Positions 1 through 5,066 of a stretch of 5,475 nt of DNA are shown piece after piece. Each line of letters begins with the position of its first letter. Position 1 is the stretch's first letter. The position numbers and the translations under genes are program-made. The notes under the pieces were generated by a model, which worked only from the letters and a program-made list of their open reading frames with translations, had not been told where the DNA came from and searched no databases. The stretch is from Desulfovibrio sp. (GTDB lineage Bacteria; Desulfobacterota; Desulfovibrionia; Desulfovibrionales; Desulfovibrionaceae), in assembly GCA_028708195.1 (NCBI GenBank), contig JAQVZK010000171.1, positions 1 through 5,475 on the forward strand. Direction: 5' to 3'.

Positions 1-727
1 TTTCAAGCGCCGCGATCTGGCCGCCGCCGTCACAGATGATTGCATTGGTGGTGGCGCGATAAATACGGCCATACCCGCCTGTGGCGATGAGGGTCGCCTT
101 GGCGAAGTAGCCCACAAGCTCGCCGGTGCGCAGGTCGCGGGCCACACAGCCCATGCAGCGCTGGCCGTCGTGAACCAGAATTTCGGCCTGGGTGCGGTCG
201 TGCACGTCCACGCCAAGTTGCAGTAAGCGGTTGTCAAGGGTGAACAATACGGCGTGGCCTGTGCCGTCCGAGGTATAGCAGGTGCGCCATTTGGCCGTGC
301 CGCCGAAGGCCCGGGAATGGATCAGCCCTTCATTTTCTGTTTTTTCCGTGGCTTGAAAGGGCTTGCCGCCCTTGTAGTAGGTGTGTTCGCCGGGCACAAC
401 GCGGCTCCAGGGAACACCCATCCAGGCCATTTCACGCATGGCAATGGGGCCGGTTTCGGCAAAAAGGCGCGCCACTTCCTGGTCACAGCCCCAGTCCGAA
501 CCTTTGACAGTATCGTTAAAATGCACTTCAGGGCAGTCGCCTTCACCCATGATGGAATTGCCCAGTGCTGCCTGCATACCGCCCATCGCTGCGGATGAGT
601 GCGAACGCTTGGGCGGCACAACAGAAAGACAGATAACCCTGAAGCCTGCCTGAGCCGCCTCAACCGCCACACGTTCCCCGGCAAGACCAGCGCCGATGCA
701 CAAAACGTCACATTCAAAAATACGCAT
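1..727 (-). CDS. frdA: Fumarate reductase flavoprotein subunit FrdA, partial (N-terminal 242 residues)
   Basis: This is the catalytic FAD subunit of membrane-bound quinol:fumarate reductase, which reduces fumarate to succinate on the cytoplasmic side of the membrane. The visible part starts MRIFECDVLCIGAGLAG, giving the dinucleotide-binding motif GAGLAG at residues 12-17. The block KRSHSSAAMGGMQA follows, with His43 at the same position as the histidine that binds FAD covalently in Wolinella FrdA. GSDWGCDQ lies at 76-83, HSRAFGGT at 137-144 with Phe141 matching the Wolinella active-site Phe141, and ATGGYGRIY at 215-223. Similarity to epsilonproteobacterial FrdA is strong throughout. The start is 10 nt after the frdC stop, and a G-rich Shine-Dalgarno stretch overlaps that stop. 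The C-terminal two thirds lie beyond the left edge; the iron-sulfur subunit gene frdB is expected after it. A succinate dehydrogenase role is possible in principle, but the closest match is to fumarate reductases. Confidence 0.95.
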   Translation of the reverse strand, partial: MRIFECDVLCIGAGLAGERVAVEAAQAGFRVICLSVVPPKRSHSSAAMGGMQAALGNSIMGEGDCPEVHFNDTVKGSDWGCDQEVARLFAETGPIAMREMAWMGVPWSRVVPGEHTYYKGGKPFQATEKTENEGLIHSRAFGGTAKWRTCYTSDGTGHAVLFTLDNRLLQLGVDVHDRTQAEILVHDGQRCMGCVARDLRTGELVGYFAKATLIATGGYGRIYRATTNAIICDGGGQIAALE

Positions 728-737
728 ACGGCACCCC

Positions 738-1367
738 CTATCCCAGTAACCAGACTCGGATCAGAGCCAGCGTTCCGAGCAAAAGATAACAGCCCATCAC
801 AATCCAAACCCACTTGCGCCACGAGTTTTTTGTACTCTTGGTACAGACGCCGTACTTTACGGCCAGACGATATACGCCAATACCCGTGTGCAGGATGACG
901 CAGGGCAGAAAGAATACATAGAAGGTCAGCCAGCCACTGTGCAGGCGTTTGGCGCTACCGGCAACATTGATGGGCAGGTCTGTCATGACCGTATAGACGT
1001 GGTAAAAAGCGCCTACGAGAATGGCAATGGCCGTAAAAACCTGTACAAGCCACAGCCAGGTGTCGAAGTCCTTGAGGCTTTTGCTGTGCTGAACAAAGAT
1101 GCCGAGTTCATTGGCACGGAAAGGCATCTTTCGTGCTGCAATGTAAAAATGGAATACAATCAGCAGGATGATAAGCGGTGCGGCTATCTGGGCCAGCCAT
1201 GTGGCTTCCAGAAACCAGGCTATACCGTTAGTCAGTGCGGGACTAAGCACGACTGTGCCTTCCAGCGTCAGGTGTACACACACGAACAGGGCCAACACCG
1301 CGCCGGAGGCAGCCTGCCAGAAATCCAGGCGGGTTCTTGCTTCCATAGGGGTTCTGTCTAAAGCCAT
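738..1367 (-). CDS. frdC: Fumarate reductase diheme cytochrome b membrane subunit FrdC
   Basis: This 209-residue integral membrane subunit anchors FrdA/FrdB and passes electrons from menaquinol through two b hemes. Five hydrophobic helices can be seen, roughly at residues 21-42, 58-79, 103-130, 146-169 and 185-206. Four histidines fall at the positions of the heme ligands of Wolinella FrdC: His32 (VHLTLEGTVVL), His73 (FHFYIAARKMP), His123 (YHVYTVMTDLP) and His160 (LHTGIGVYRLAVKYG). By homology 32/123 bind the distal heme and 73/160 the proximal heme. Glu54 lies 22 residues after His32, as does the menaquinol-site Glu66 after His44 in Wolinella. The residue equivalent to the Wolinella E-pathway glutamate (Glu180) is Ile158, which is unusual. 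AAGGAG six bases before the ATG supports this start. The order frdC-frdA matches the frdCAB order of Wolinella. Confidence 0.95.
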   Translation of the reverse strand: MALDRTPMEARTRLDFWQAASGAVLALFVCVHLTLEGTVVLSPALTNGIAWFLEATWLAQIAAPLIILLIVFHFYIAARKMPFRANELGIFVQHSKSLKDFDTWLWLVQVFTAIAILVGAFYHVYTVMTDLPINVAGSAKRLHSGWLTFYVFFLPCVILHTGIGVYRLAVKYGVCTKSTKNSWRKWVWIVMGCYLLLGTLALIRVWLLG

Positions 1368-1425
1368 GTCAACTCCTTATACAGGTATTCTGGACCGATG
1401 CCTCTCTGGAACACCAGACGTTCCT

Positions 1426-1986
1426 TCATATGCGTCTGTATGGTGCTTGCCCCGTTTCGTAAAAATTGCCGCCTGTGCTGTCTATGACGACGATGGCCGG
1501 AAAATCCTCCACCTCCATAGCGGCAACGGCTTCCGGCCCCAGGTCTTCGTAGGCCAGAACCGTATATTTTTTGATGGCGCGGGCAATAAGGGCTCCAGCG
1601 CCGCCCACGGCTGCCAGATACGGTATGCCGTGTTTTTTCATGGACTCCACCACTTCTGGTGCTCGGTAGCCTTTGCCGATCATGCCTTTTAGTCCCTGAT
1701 CCAGCAGGCGCGGGGTATAGGCGTCCATACGCCCGGAGGTCGTGGGGCCGGATGCGCCTATGGGCTGCCCTGGTCGTGCCGGGCTTGGCCCAACGTAGTA
1801 GACTACTGCTCCTTTGAGATCCACTGGCAAGGGTTCGCCCTTGTCCAGAGTTTCCACAAGGCGCTTGTGGGCGGCATCACGCGCCGCCAGTATGGTGCCG
1901 GAGATAAGTACCCTGTCACCTGCGCGCAGTGAGCGGGCGGTGGCATCGTCAAAGGGGGCTCGGATTTTTTTTGATTCGTCAGGCAT
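1426..1986 (-). CDS. fumB: Class I fumarate hydratase, beta (C-terminal) subunit
   Basis: This 186-residue protein is the beta half of a two-subunit class I fumarase, which with the alpha subunit hydrates fumarate to malate reversibly in the cytoplasm. Family blocks are clear: GDRVLISGTILAARDAAHKR at 23-42, YYVGPSPA at 63-70, GASGPTTSGRMD at 77-88, IGKG at 103-106, and the C-terminal DFPAIVVIDSTGGNFY. The chosen ATG lies 8 nt after the alpha stop, and GGGGGAG between them is the Shine-Dalgarno site. An upstream in-frame start near 2079 would overlap the alpha gene by about 85 nt and add residues unlike the family, so it was rejected. The L(+)-tartrate dehydratase beta subunit is a close relative, but the neighbouring fumarate reductase and dicarboxylate transporter favour fumarase. 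The symbol follows common use for split fumarases and is not the E. coli fumB. Confidence 0.93.
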   Translation of the reverse strand: MPDESKKIRAPFDDATARSLRAGDRVLISGTILAARDAAHKRLVETLDKGEPLPVDLKGAVVYYVGPSPARPGQPIGASGPTTSGRMDAYTPRLLDQGLKGMIGKGYRAPEVVESMKKHGIPYLAAVGGAGALIARAIKKYTVLAYEDLGPEAVAAMEVEDFPAIVVIDSTGGNFYETGQAPYRRI

Positions 1987-1994
1987 GGCTCCCC

Positions 1995-2840
1995 CTACAG
2001 CACGGATTCGGCGTGGCGCGCCGCGTGGCAGTTGATATTCACGGCGACTGGCAGGGACGCGATATGCGTCGGTGCCCATTCTACATGTACCTTGAGGGCA
2101 GTAGTTATGCCGCCCAGACCCTGGGGCCCCACGCCAGTCATGTTGACCATTTCCAGCAGTTCGTCTTCGAAAGTCGCGTAACGCGGGTCGGAATTGTGGC
2201 TTTCGAGGTCACGGGCAGCTGCACGCTTGGCGCAAATGGCAGCCATTTCCATCGTCCCGCCAATACCGACGCCGACGACGAGAGGCGGACATGAGTTGGG
2301 GCCAGCTGCCAGCACCGCGTCCAGAACCACCCTGCGAACTCCGTCAATGCCATCAGCTGGAACAAGCATCTTGAGCACGCTTTTGTTTTCCGATCCGGCT
2401 CCCTTGGGGGCCAGGCGCAAGCGCAGCTTGTCACCGGGGACAATACGGGTATGGATGACCGCCGGAGTGTTGTCTCCGGTATTCTTGCGCTCAAAGAGCG
2501 GTTCACCCACACAGGATTTGCGCAAATAACCGTCAATATATCCCCTGCGTACTCCCTCGTTGACGGCGTCTTCAAACGCGCCACCCAAGATGCGCACGTC
2601 TTGCCCTACTTCGGCAAAAACTACGGTAATGCCGGTATCCTGGCACAGAGGCAGATTGCCCTTGGCGGCGATTTCGGCGTTTTCAAGCAACTGATCAAGA
2701 ATAGTACGACCCACTGGTGAGGGTTCTTGCGTTCGTGCCGCCCGCATGGCCGCTATCATGTCGTCAGGCAGGCGGTAACAGGCCTCTATGGCCAGTGCGG
2801 CCACTGTTTGCACAATGTCGTCAAAATGGATTTCTTTCAT
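1995..2840 (-). CDS. fumA: Class I fumarate hydratase, alpha (N-terminal, Fe-S) subunit
   Basis: This 281-residue protein is the [4Fe-4S] half of a class I fumarase. Three cysteines sit in the family motifs that bind the cluster: Cys66 in LPLCQDTG, Cys184 in NSCPP and Cys271 in NINCHAARHA. Other blocks typical of the family are NTGDNTPAVIH at 120-130, KGAGSENKS at 146-154, and VGIGGTME at 191-198. Class I fumarases are oxygen-labile, fitting an anaerobe. The start MKEIHFDDIV was chosen because family members begin this way; a longer in-frame start at 2900 adds 20 polar residues that overlap a palindrome and the end of the small upstream ORF. The Shine-Dalgarno is weak (GGTGA). It lies 63 nt after the small ORF and 8 nt before the beta gene. 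Tartrate dehydratase alpha is the main alternative, judged less likely from context. The symbol is not the E. coli single-chain fumA. Confidence 0.93.
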   Translation of the reverse strand: MKEIHFDDIVQTVAALAIEACYRLPDDMIAAMRAARTQEPSPVGRTILDQLLENAEIAAKGNLPLCQDTGITVVFAEVGQDVRILGGAFEDAVNEGVRRGYIDGYLRKSCVGEPLFERKNTGDNTPAVIHTRIVPGDKLRLRLAPKGAGSENKSVLKMLVPADGIDGVRRVVLDAVLAAGPNSCPPLVVGVGIGGTMEMAAICAKRAAARDLESHNSDPRYATFEDELLEMVNMTGVGPQGLGGITTALKVHVEWAPTHIASLPVAVNINCHAARHAESVL

Positions 2841-2874
2841 GTTTTCACCATTCTGTTCTTTATCTTCTGTACCT

Positions 2875-2894
2875 GCTGTGGATCGATCCGCAGC
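2875..2894. repeat. 20-bp near-perfect palindrome upstream of fumarase alpha
   Basis: The sequence gctgtggatcgatccgcagc is self-complementary at 9 of 10 base pairs, with the core GGATCGATCC perfect. It lies between the stop of the small ORF (2904) and the fumarase alpha start (2840). It could be an mRNA hairpin that affects translation or stability within the operon, or a dimeric-protein operator for an internal promoter. There is no U-tract after it on the minus strand, so it is not a classic intrinsic terminator. Confidence 0.4.
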
Positions 2895-2903
2895 TCGCAT
2901 GCA

Positions 2904-3062
2904 TCAATGGAATATGTGTTCCCCAATAACATGCGCGCACGTCATTGTTCTAGCAGGGATACCGTGTTGTTTTGCCTTCAGGTTTCTCTGCTGCTGCGGT
3001 GGAAACTGCGTGTGCGCCTTTGCTGCGAATGCCTGCTCACACAGCTGACAGAGCAAGTGCAT
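2904..3062 (-). CDS. Small Cys/His-rich protein (52 aa), unknown function
   Basis: This short ORF lies between the transporter and fumarase alpha and is read in the same direction. It begins MHLLCQLCEQAFAAKAHTQF and ends CAHVIGEHIFH. It has Cys5-x2-Cys8 near the N-terminus and Cys42-x-His44 near the C-terminus, plus His2, His17, His33, His49 and His52, a layout that could bind one zinc or iron ion. A proline/glutamine run (PPQQQ, 21-25) lies in the middle. A perfect AGGAGG overlaps the transporter stop codon (TAGGAGG), 8 nt before the ATG, which is the best evidence that it is translated. No signal peptide or membrane segment is seen. I do not recognise the family. It might be a metal-binding regulator or accessory factor, a leader peptide, or a spurious ORF that uses a chance ribosome site. 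Confidence 0.5.
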   Translation of the reverse strand: MHLLCQLCEQAFAAKAHTQFPPQQQRNLKAKQHGIPARTMTCAHVIGEHIFH

Positions 3063-3070
3063 TTTTAGAG

Positions 3071-3076
3071 CCTCCT
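3071..3076 (-). promoter_or_regulatory. Ribosome binding site AGGAGG overlapping the transporter stop
   Basis: On the minus strand the transporter ends in TAGGAGG: the stop codon TAG shares its last two bases with a perfect Shine-Dalgarno hexamer. An ATG follows 8 nt later at 3062. There is no other start near it, so this site decides the call of the 52-residue small ORF and suggests translational coupling with the transporter. Confidence 0.6.
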
Positions 3077-4424
3077 AGTGGAAAGGCCAGATCAGGGGGA
3101 TGAGCAGCCAACACATGATGAGGGTAATAAGCTGCAAGGGCCATCCAGCCTTGACATAGTCAAGAAACTTATATCTGCCGGGGCCAAGCACAATGGTGTT
3201 GGGCGGCGTGGCTATGGGCGTGAGAAAGCAGGCTGAGGCTGACATGGCGATACCCATTGCGATGGGCAGAGGAGAAATGCCGCTGCCCATCGCAATGGGC
3301 AAGGCCAAAGGAGCCATAAGGGCAGCAGTCGCTGTGTTGGACATGAAGTTGGTAATGGCAGCCGTGAGCGCGCAGCAAACAAGCATGAGCATCCAGGGGT
3401 CGCTGACAGTGCTAACTACGGCATCTGCAACAATGGCCGCCGCGCCGGATTTATCCATAGCCGCCGACATGGACAGCATGCCCGCGAACAGAAAGATGGT
3501 TGTCCAGTCAACACTCCGAAAGGCTTCGCGCATTGTCATACAGCCCGTGATGACCATCATGCAGGCGCCAAACATGGCTGCTGTGGTCAGAGGAACCAGT
3601 TCGCTGGCCATCATGAAAACCACGAAGGCAAAAACTATCATTGCATGCCACATTTTGTTCTCTCGGCGGGGCTGGGATTCTTCCGCCAGAACTGCATCGT
3701 CTATCTGACGCCCTTCAGGCAGAAGACGGTGGCCGATAAGCCCGTAGTAAAGAAGGCCCGCTACCAACAATGGGATGCCGATCAATCCGAATTCGAAAAA
3801 ACCAAAGGGAGTTTGTCCGGTCTGTGAAAGCATTGAATTGATGATGCCGTTGGGCGGTGTGCCCACTAGAGTGATCGTGCCACCGAGGGAGGCGGCAAAA
3901 GCCACGGGCATGAGAACCTTGCCGGGGGCCAGCTTGGCCTTCATGCACATGCCGAGAATCATCGGTACAGCCACTACTGTGGTTCCCGTGTTGGAGAGGA
4001 CGGTAGAAAGCAGACCCACGGCGGCCATCGCGTATACAAGAAGTTTGATGGGACTGCCCTTTGAAAGTTTGACAGCCAGCCCCCCCACCTTATCGGCAAA
4101 GCCGGTAATGAATGTGGCCTCGCCCACAATGAACATGGCCATAAATAGAACCACTGTGGGATCGCCGAAATAACTGAAAGCGACTTTGGAAGATATGACA
4201 TTTGTAAGAGACAAGGCCACAGGCACAAGAATCGCCGTTATGGGCAGCGGCACAACTTCAGTAAAAAACATTACTGCCGCAATAAAAAGGATGCCCAATG
4301 TGATATATGCTTTTGTGGGGTCTTCCGGCAGCTTGATGCCTAGCTGAGTTGCGGCAAAGACATCTTGAGCCGCAATAATTGCAAGCATTGCCATAACCAT
4401 TGCCAGAAAAAAAGACCGCTTCAT
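3075..4424 (-). CDS. DASS/SLC13-family anion symporter, probable C4-dicarboxylate transporter
   Basis: This 449-residue inner-membrane protein belongs to the divalent anion:Na+ symporter family. Two inverted-repeat halves can be seen, each with the family signature: Ser144-Asn145-Thr146 (LSNTGTTVVAVPM) followed by GTPPN at 188-192, and Ser362-Asn363-Thr364 (MSNTATAALMAPLAL) followed by ATPPN at 405-409. In this family the SNT motifs bind Na+ and the substrate carboxylates. The protein is hydrophobic throughout, with one polar central loop at about 233-258. The first helix (MKRSFFLAMVMAMLAIIAA) could be a signal-anchor. AGGAGG seven bases before the ATG fixes the start. It is the first gene of the fumarase/fumarate reductase train, so fumarate, malate or succinate is the likely substrate; this is inference, since family members also carry sulfate, citrate or tartrate. 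Residues 375-391 are encoded by a 17-bp inverted repeat. Confidence 0.9.
   Translation of the reverse strand: MKRSFFLAMVMAMLAIIAAQDVFAATQLGIKLPEDPTKAYITLGILFIAAVMFFTEVVPLPITAILVPVALSLTNVISSKVAFSYFGDPTVVLFMAMFIVGEATFITGFADKVGGLAVKLSKGSPIKLLVYAMAAVGLLSTVLSNTGTTVVAVPMILGMCMKAKLAPGKVLMPVAFAASLGGTITLVGTPPNGIINSMLSQTGQTPFGFFEFGLIGIPLLVAGLLYYGLIGHRLLPEGRQIDDAVLAEESQPRRENKMWHAMIVFAFVVFMMASELVPLTTAAMFGACMMVITGCMTMREAFRSVDWTTIFLFAGMLSMSAAMDKSGAAAIVADAVVSTVSDPWMLMLVCCALTAAITNFMSNTATAALMAPLALPIAMGSGISPLPIAMGIAMSASACFLTPIATPPNTIVLGPGRYKFLDYVKAGWPLQLITLIMCWLLIPLIWPFH
3253..3299. repeat. 17-bp perfect inverted repeat inside the transporter gene
   Basis: The arms cccattgcgatgggcag (3253-3269) and ctgcccatcgcaatggg (3283-3299) are exact reverse complements separated by 13 nt. 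Each arm also contains a smaller palindrome (CCCAT-N4-ATGGG). On the minus strand both arms encode PIAMG, so the protein carries LPIAMG twice, at 375-380 and 386-391. The surrounding protein aligns with the family without an obvious insertion. Confidence 0.8.
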
Positions 4425-4431
4425 CCGTCAA

Positions 4432-4437
4432 CCTCCT
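4432..4437 (-). promoter_or_regulatory. Ribosome binding site of the transporter gene
   Basis: AGGAGG on the minus strand lies 7 nt before the ATG at 4424. It is a full match to the Shine-Dalgarno consensus and fixes the start of the first gene of the operon. Confidence 0.8.
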
Positions 4438-4522
4438 GGTAAGATAGAGTTGATGGGACCCTTGTGCTTTATAATAATAAATTATGAAGCATTAGAGATA
4501 GTTATGCTTTTCATTATGATTC

Positions 4523-4534
4523 TGATCGGTATCA
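4523..4534. promoter_or_regulatory. Possible FNR/CRP-family operator
   Basis: TGATcggtATCA is a perfect dyad with the spacing of the FNR consensus TTGAT-N4-ATCAA, missing only the outermost base on each side (8 of 10). It lies about 100 bp before the transporter start. If the weak -10 TCTAAT at 4496-4491 is used, the site is centred roughly 44 bp upstream of the predicted transcription start, close to where such activators bind. One site in very AT-rich DNA is weak evidence. Confidence 0.25.
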
Positions 4535-4642
4535 TTACATGATTATTATTTTGTTACAATACATTTTTATTGAATGATTGATCAATATAATAGTTATTAA
4601 ACAAAAGAAGTATGAAATTATGAAATAGTTATTTAGGAAAGT

Positions 4643-4660
4643 TTGTAAAAAAAATCACAA
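4643..4660. promoter_or_regulatory. Possible Rex (NADH-sensing repressor) operator
   Basis: The 18-mer TTGTAAAAAAAATCACAA matches 12 of the 14 defined bases of the Rex consensus TTGTGAA-N4-TTCACAA with the exact length. It is about 220 bp upstream of the transporter start. Rex controls energy metabolism genes in many anaerobes, including sulfate reducers, and a fumarate-respiring operon would be a sensible target. The A-run in AT-rich DNA makes a chance match possible. Confidence 0.3.
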
Positions 4661-4956
4661 TTATATTGTATTAAATGTAGTTAATTATTAATCACTATTA
4701 ATTAATTACATATTAGATATTGTTTATTATAAATTTTTTATGTTATTATAGATTATTATTCTATTATATTGATGTGTATTGTAGTCTATTATAAATGGGA
4801 AAAAATTTGTGTTTTAGGCGTATAGTCTTGCCAAAAGTTCAAATATTGAATGTGATATGGTATTACTGTGATGCCATCATGGTTTGTTTTCGGCACTGGG
4901 GCGGCTTGCCTGTGGCAAAAGAAAAAACATGATGCAATAAAAACGGAATATATGCA

Positions 4957-5047
4957 GAAGTTTTTGGCACGAACATTGAGTTCGATCTCGGAGTTCGATT
5001 TCGGCCATATTGAGCCAGTTCTCACGGTTGGGCGTATTGAGAAATTC
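4957..5047 (-). pseudogene. Remnant of an IS630-family transposase (C-terminal region)
   Basis: The minus strand reads EFLNTPNRENWLNMAEIEL, followed after a small duplication by NVRAKNF in another frame. This matches the conserved block around the last catalytic glutamate of IS630-type DDE transposases (WLNMAEIEL). A 13-bp imperfect tandem repeat (4978-4990 and 4991-5003, 12 of 13 identical) shifts the frame; dropping one copy restores AEIELNVRAKNF. Beyond 4957 the family similarity fades, and above about 5047 the expected upstream residues are not found. Only about 30 codons remain, without ends or other catalytic residues, so it is a dead fragment. Confidence 0.7.
4978..5003. repeat. 13-bp tandem duplication in the IS630 remnant
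   Basis: GAGTTCGATCTCG is followed directly by GAGTTCGATTTCG, differing at one base. Thirteen bases are not a multiple of three, and the transposase reading frame changes exactly here, so the duplication is a frameshifting lesion, perhaps from replication slippage. Confidence 0.75.
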
Positions 5048-5066
5048 AGAGCATTCCTACAGTGAT

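Larger units (their letters stand above)
4425..4956. other. AT-rich region without a supported gene; presumed operon promoter region
   Basis: No ORF here looks like a protein. By hand count 4501-4800 has about 53 G/C in 300 bases, about 18%, with 4681-4740 lowest at 5 in 60. Short motifs recur, such as the tandem 8-mer TATGAAAT at 4611-4626 and TCTATTATA at 4760-4768 and 4785-4793. A 10-bp palindrome ATTGATCAAT lies at 4577-4586. The promoter of the transporter-led operon should lie in the left part; possible minus-strand -10 elements are TCTAAT (4496-4491) and TATAAA (4473-4468), but neither has a good -35. From about 4800 to 4956 composition becomes less extreme, and I recognise nothing. 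Confidence 0.6.

Noticed and set aside
322..822. Minus-strand open frame (166 codons) overlapping frdA and frdC
   Set aside because: It is the alternative frame of FrdA, whose real frame carries the FAD motif, His43 and Phe141.
1987..2079. Longer start for fumarase beta
   Set aside because: The extension reads the end of fumarase alpha in another frame; the ATG at 1986 has a G-rich ribosome site 8 nt after the alpha stop and fits family N-termini.
2841..2900. Longer start for fumarase alpha at 2900
   Set aside because: The 20 added residues are polar and unlike the family, and cover the palindrome; MKEIHFDDIV is the expected N-terminus.
2727..3068. Plus-strand open frames across the gap between transporter and fumarase
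   Set aside because: They run opposite to the operon, overlap fumarase alpha or the small ORF, and have no convincing ribosome binding site; the minus-strand 52-codon ORF has a perfect one.
3193..3708. Long open frame on the plus strand opposite the transporter (171 codons)
   Set aside because: It is antisense to a well-supported DASS transporter, has low-complexity Met/Ala-rich content, and lacks family features.
4577..4586. ATTGATCAAT as an FNR box
   Set aside because: The TTGAT and ATCAA halves overlap with no 4-nt spacer, so it does not fit the consensus; it is a short palindrome in AT-rich DNA.
4681..4800. AT-rich repeats as a replication origin or CRISPR-like array
   Set aside because: The repeats are short and irregular, with no DnaA-box series, no iteron spacing, and no spacer structure.
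4789..5025. Minus-strand ORF of 78 codons
   Set aside because: Only its NVRAKNF part is transposase-like, in the frame created by the 13-bp duplication; the rest is AT-rich and unrecognisable.
4868..5065. Plus-strand ORF of 65 codons
   Set aside because: It is antisense to the IS630 remnant, shows no family resemblance, and ends just at the hydA junction.
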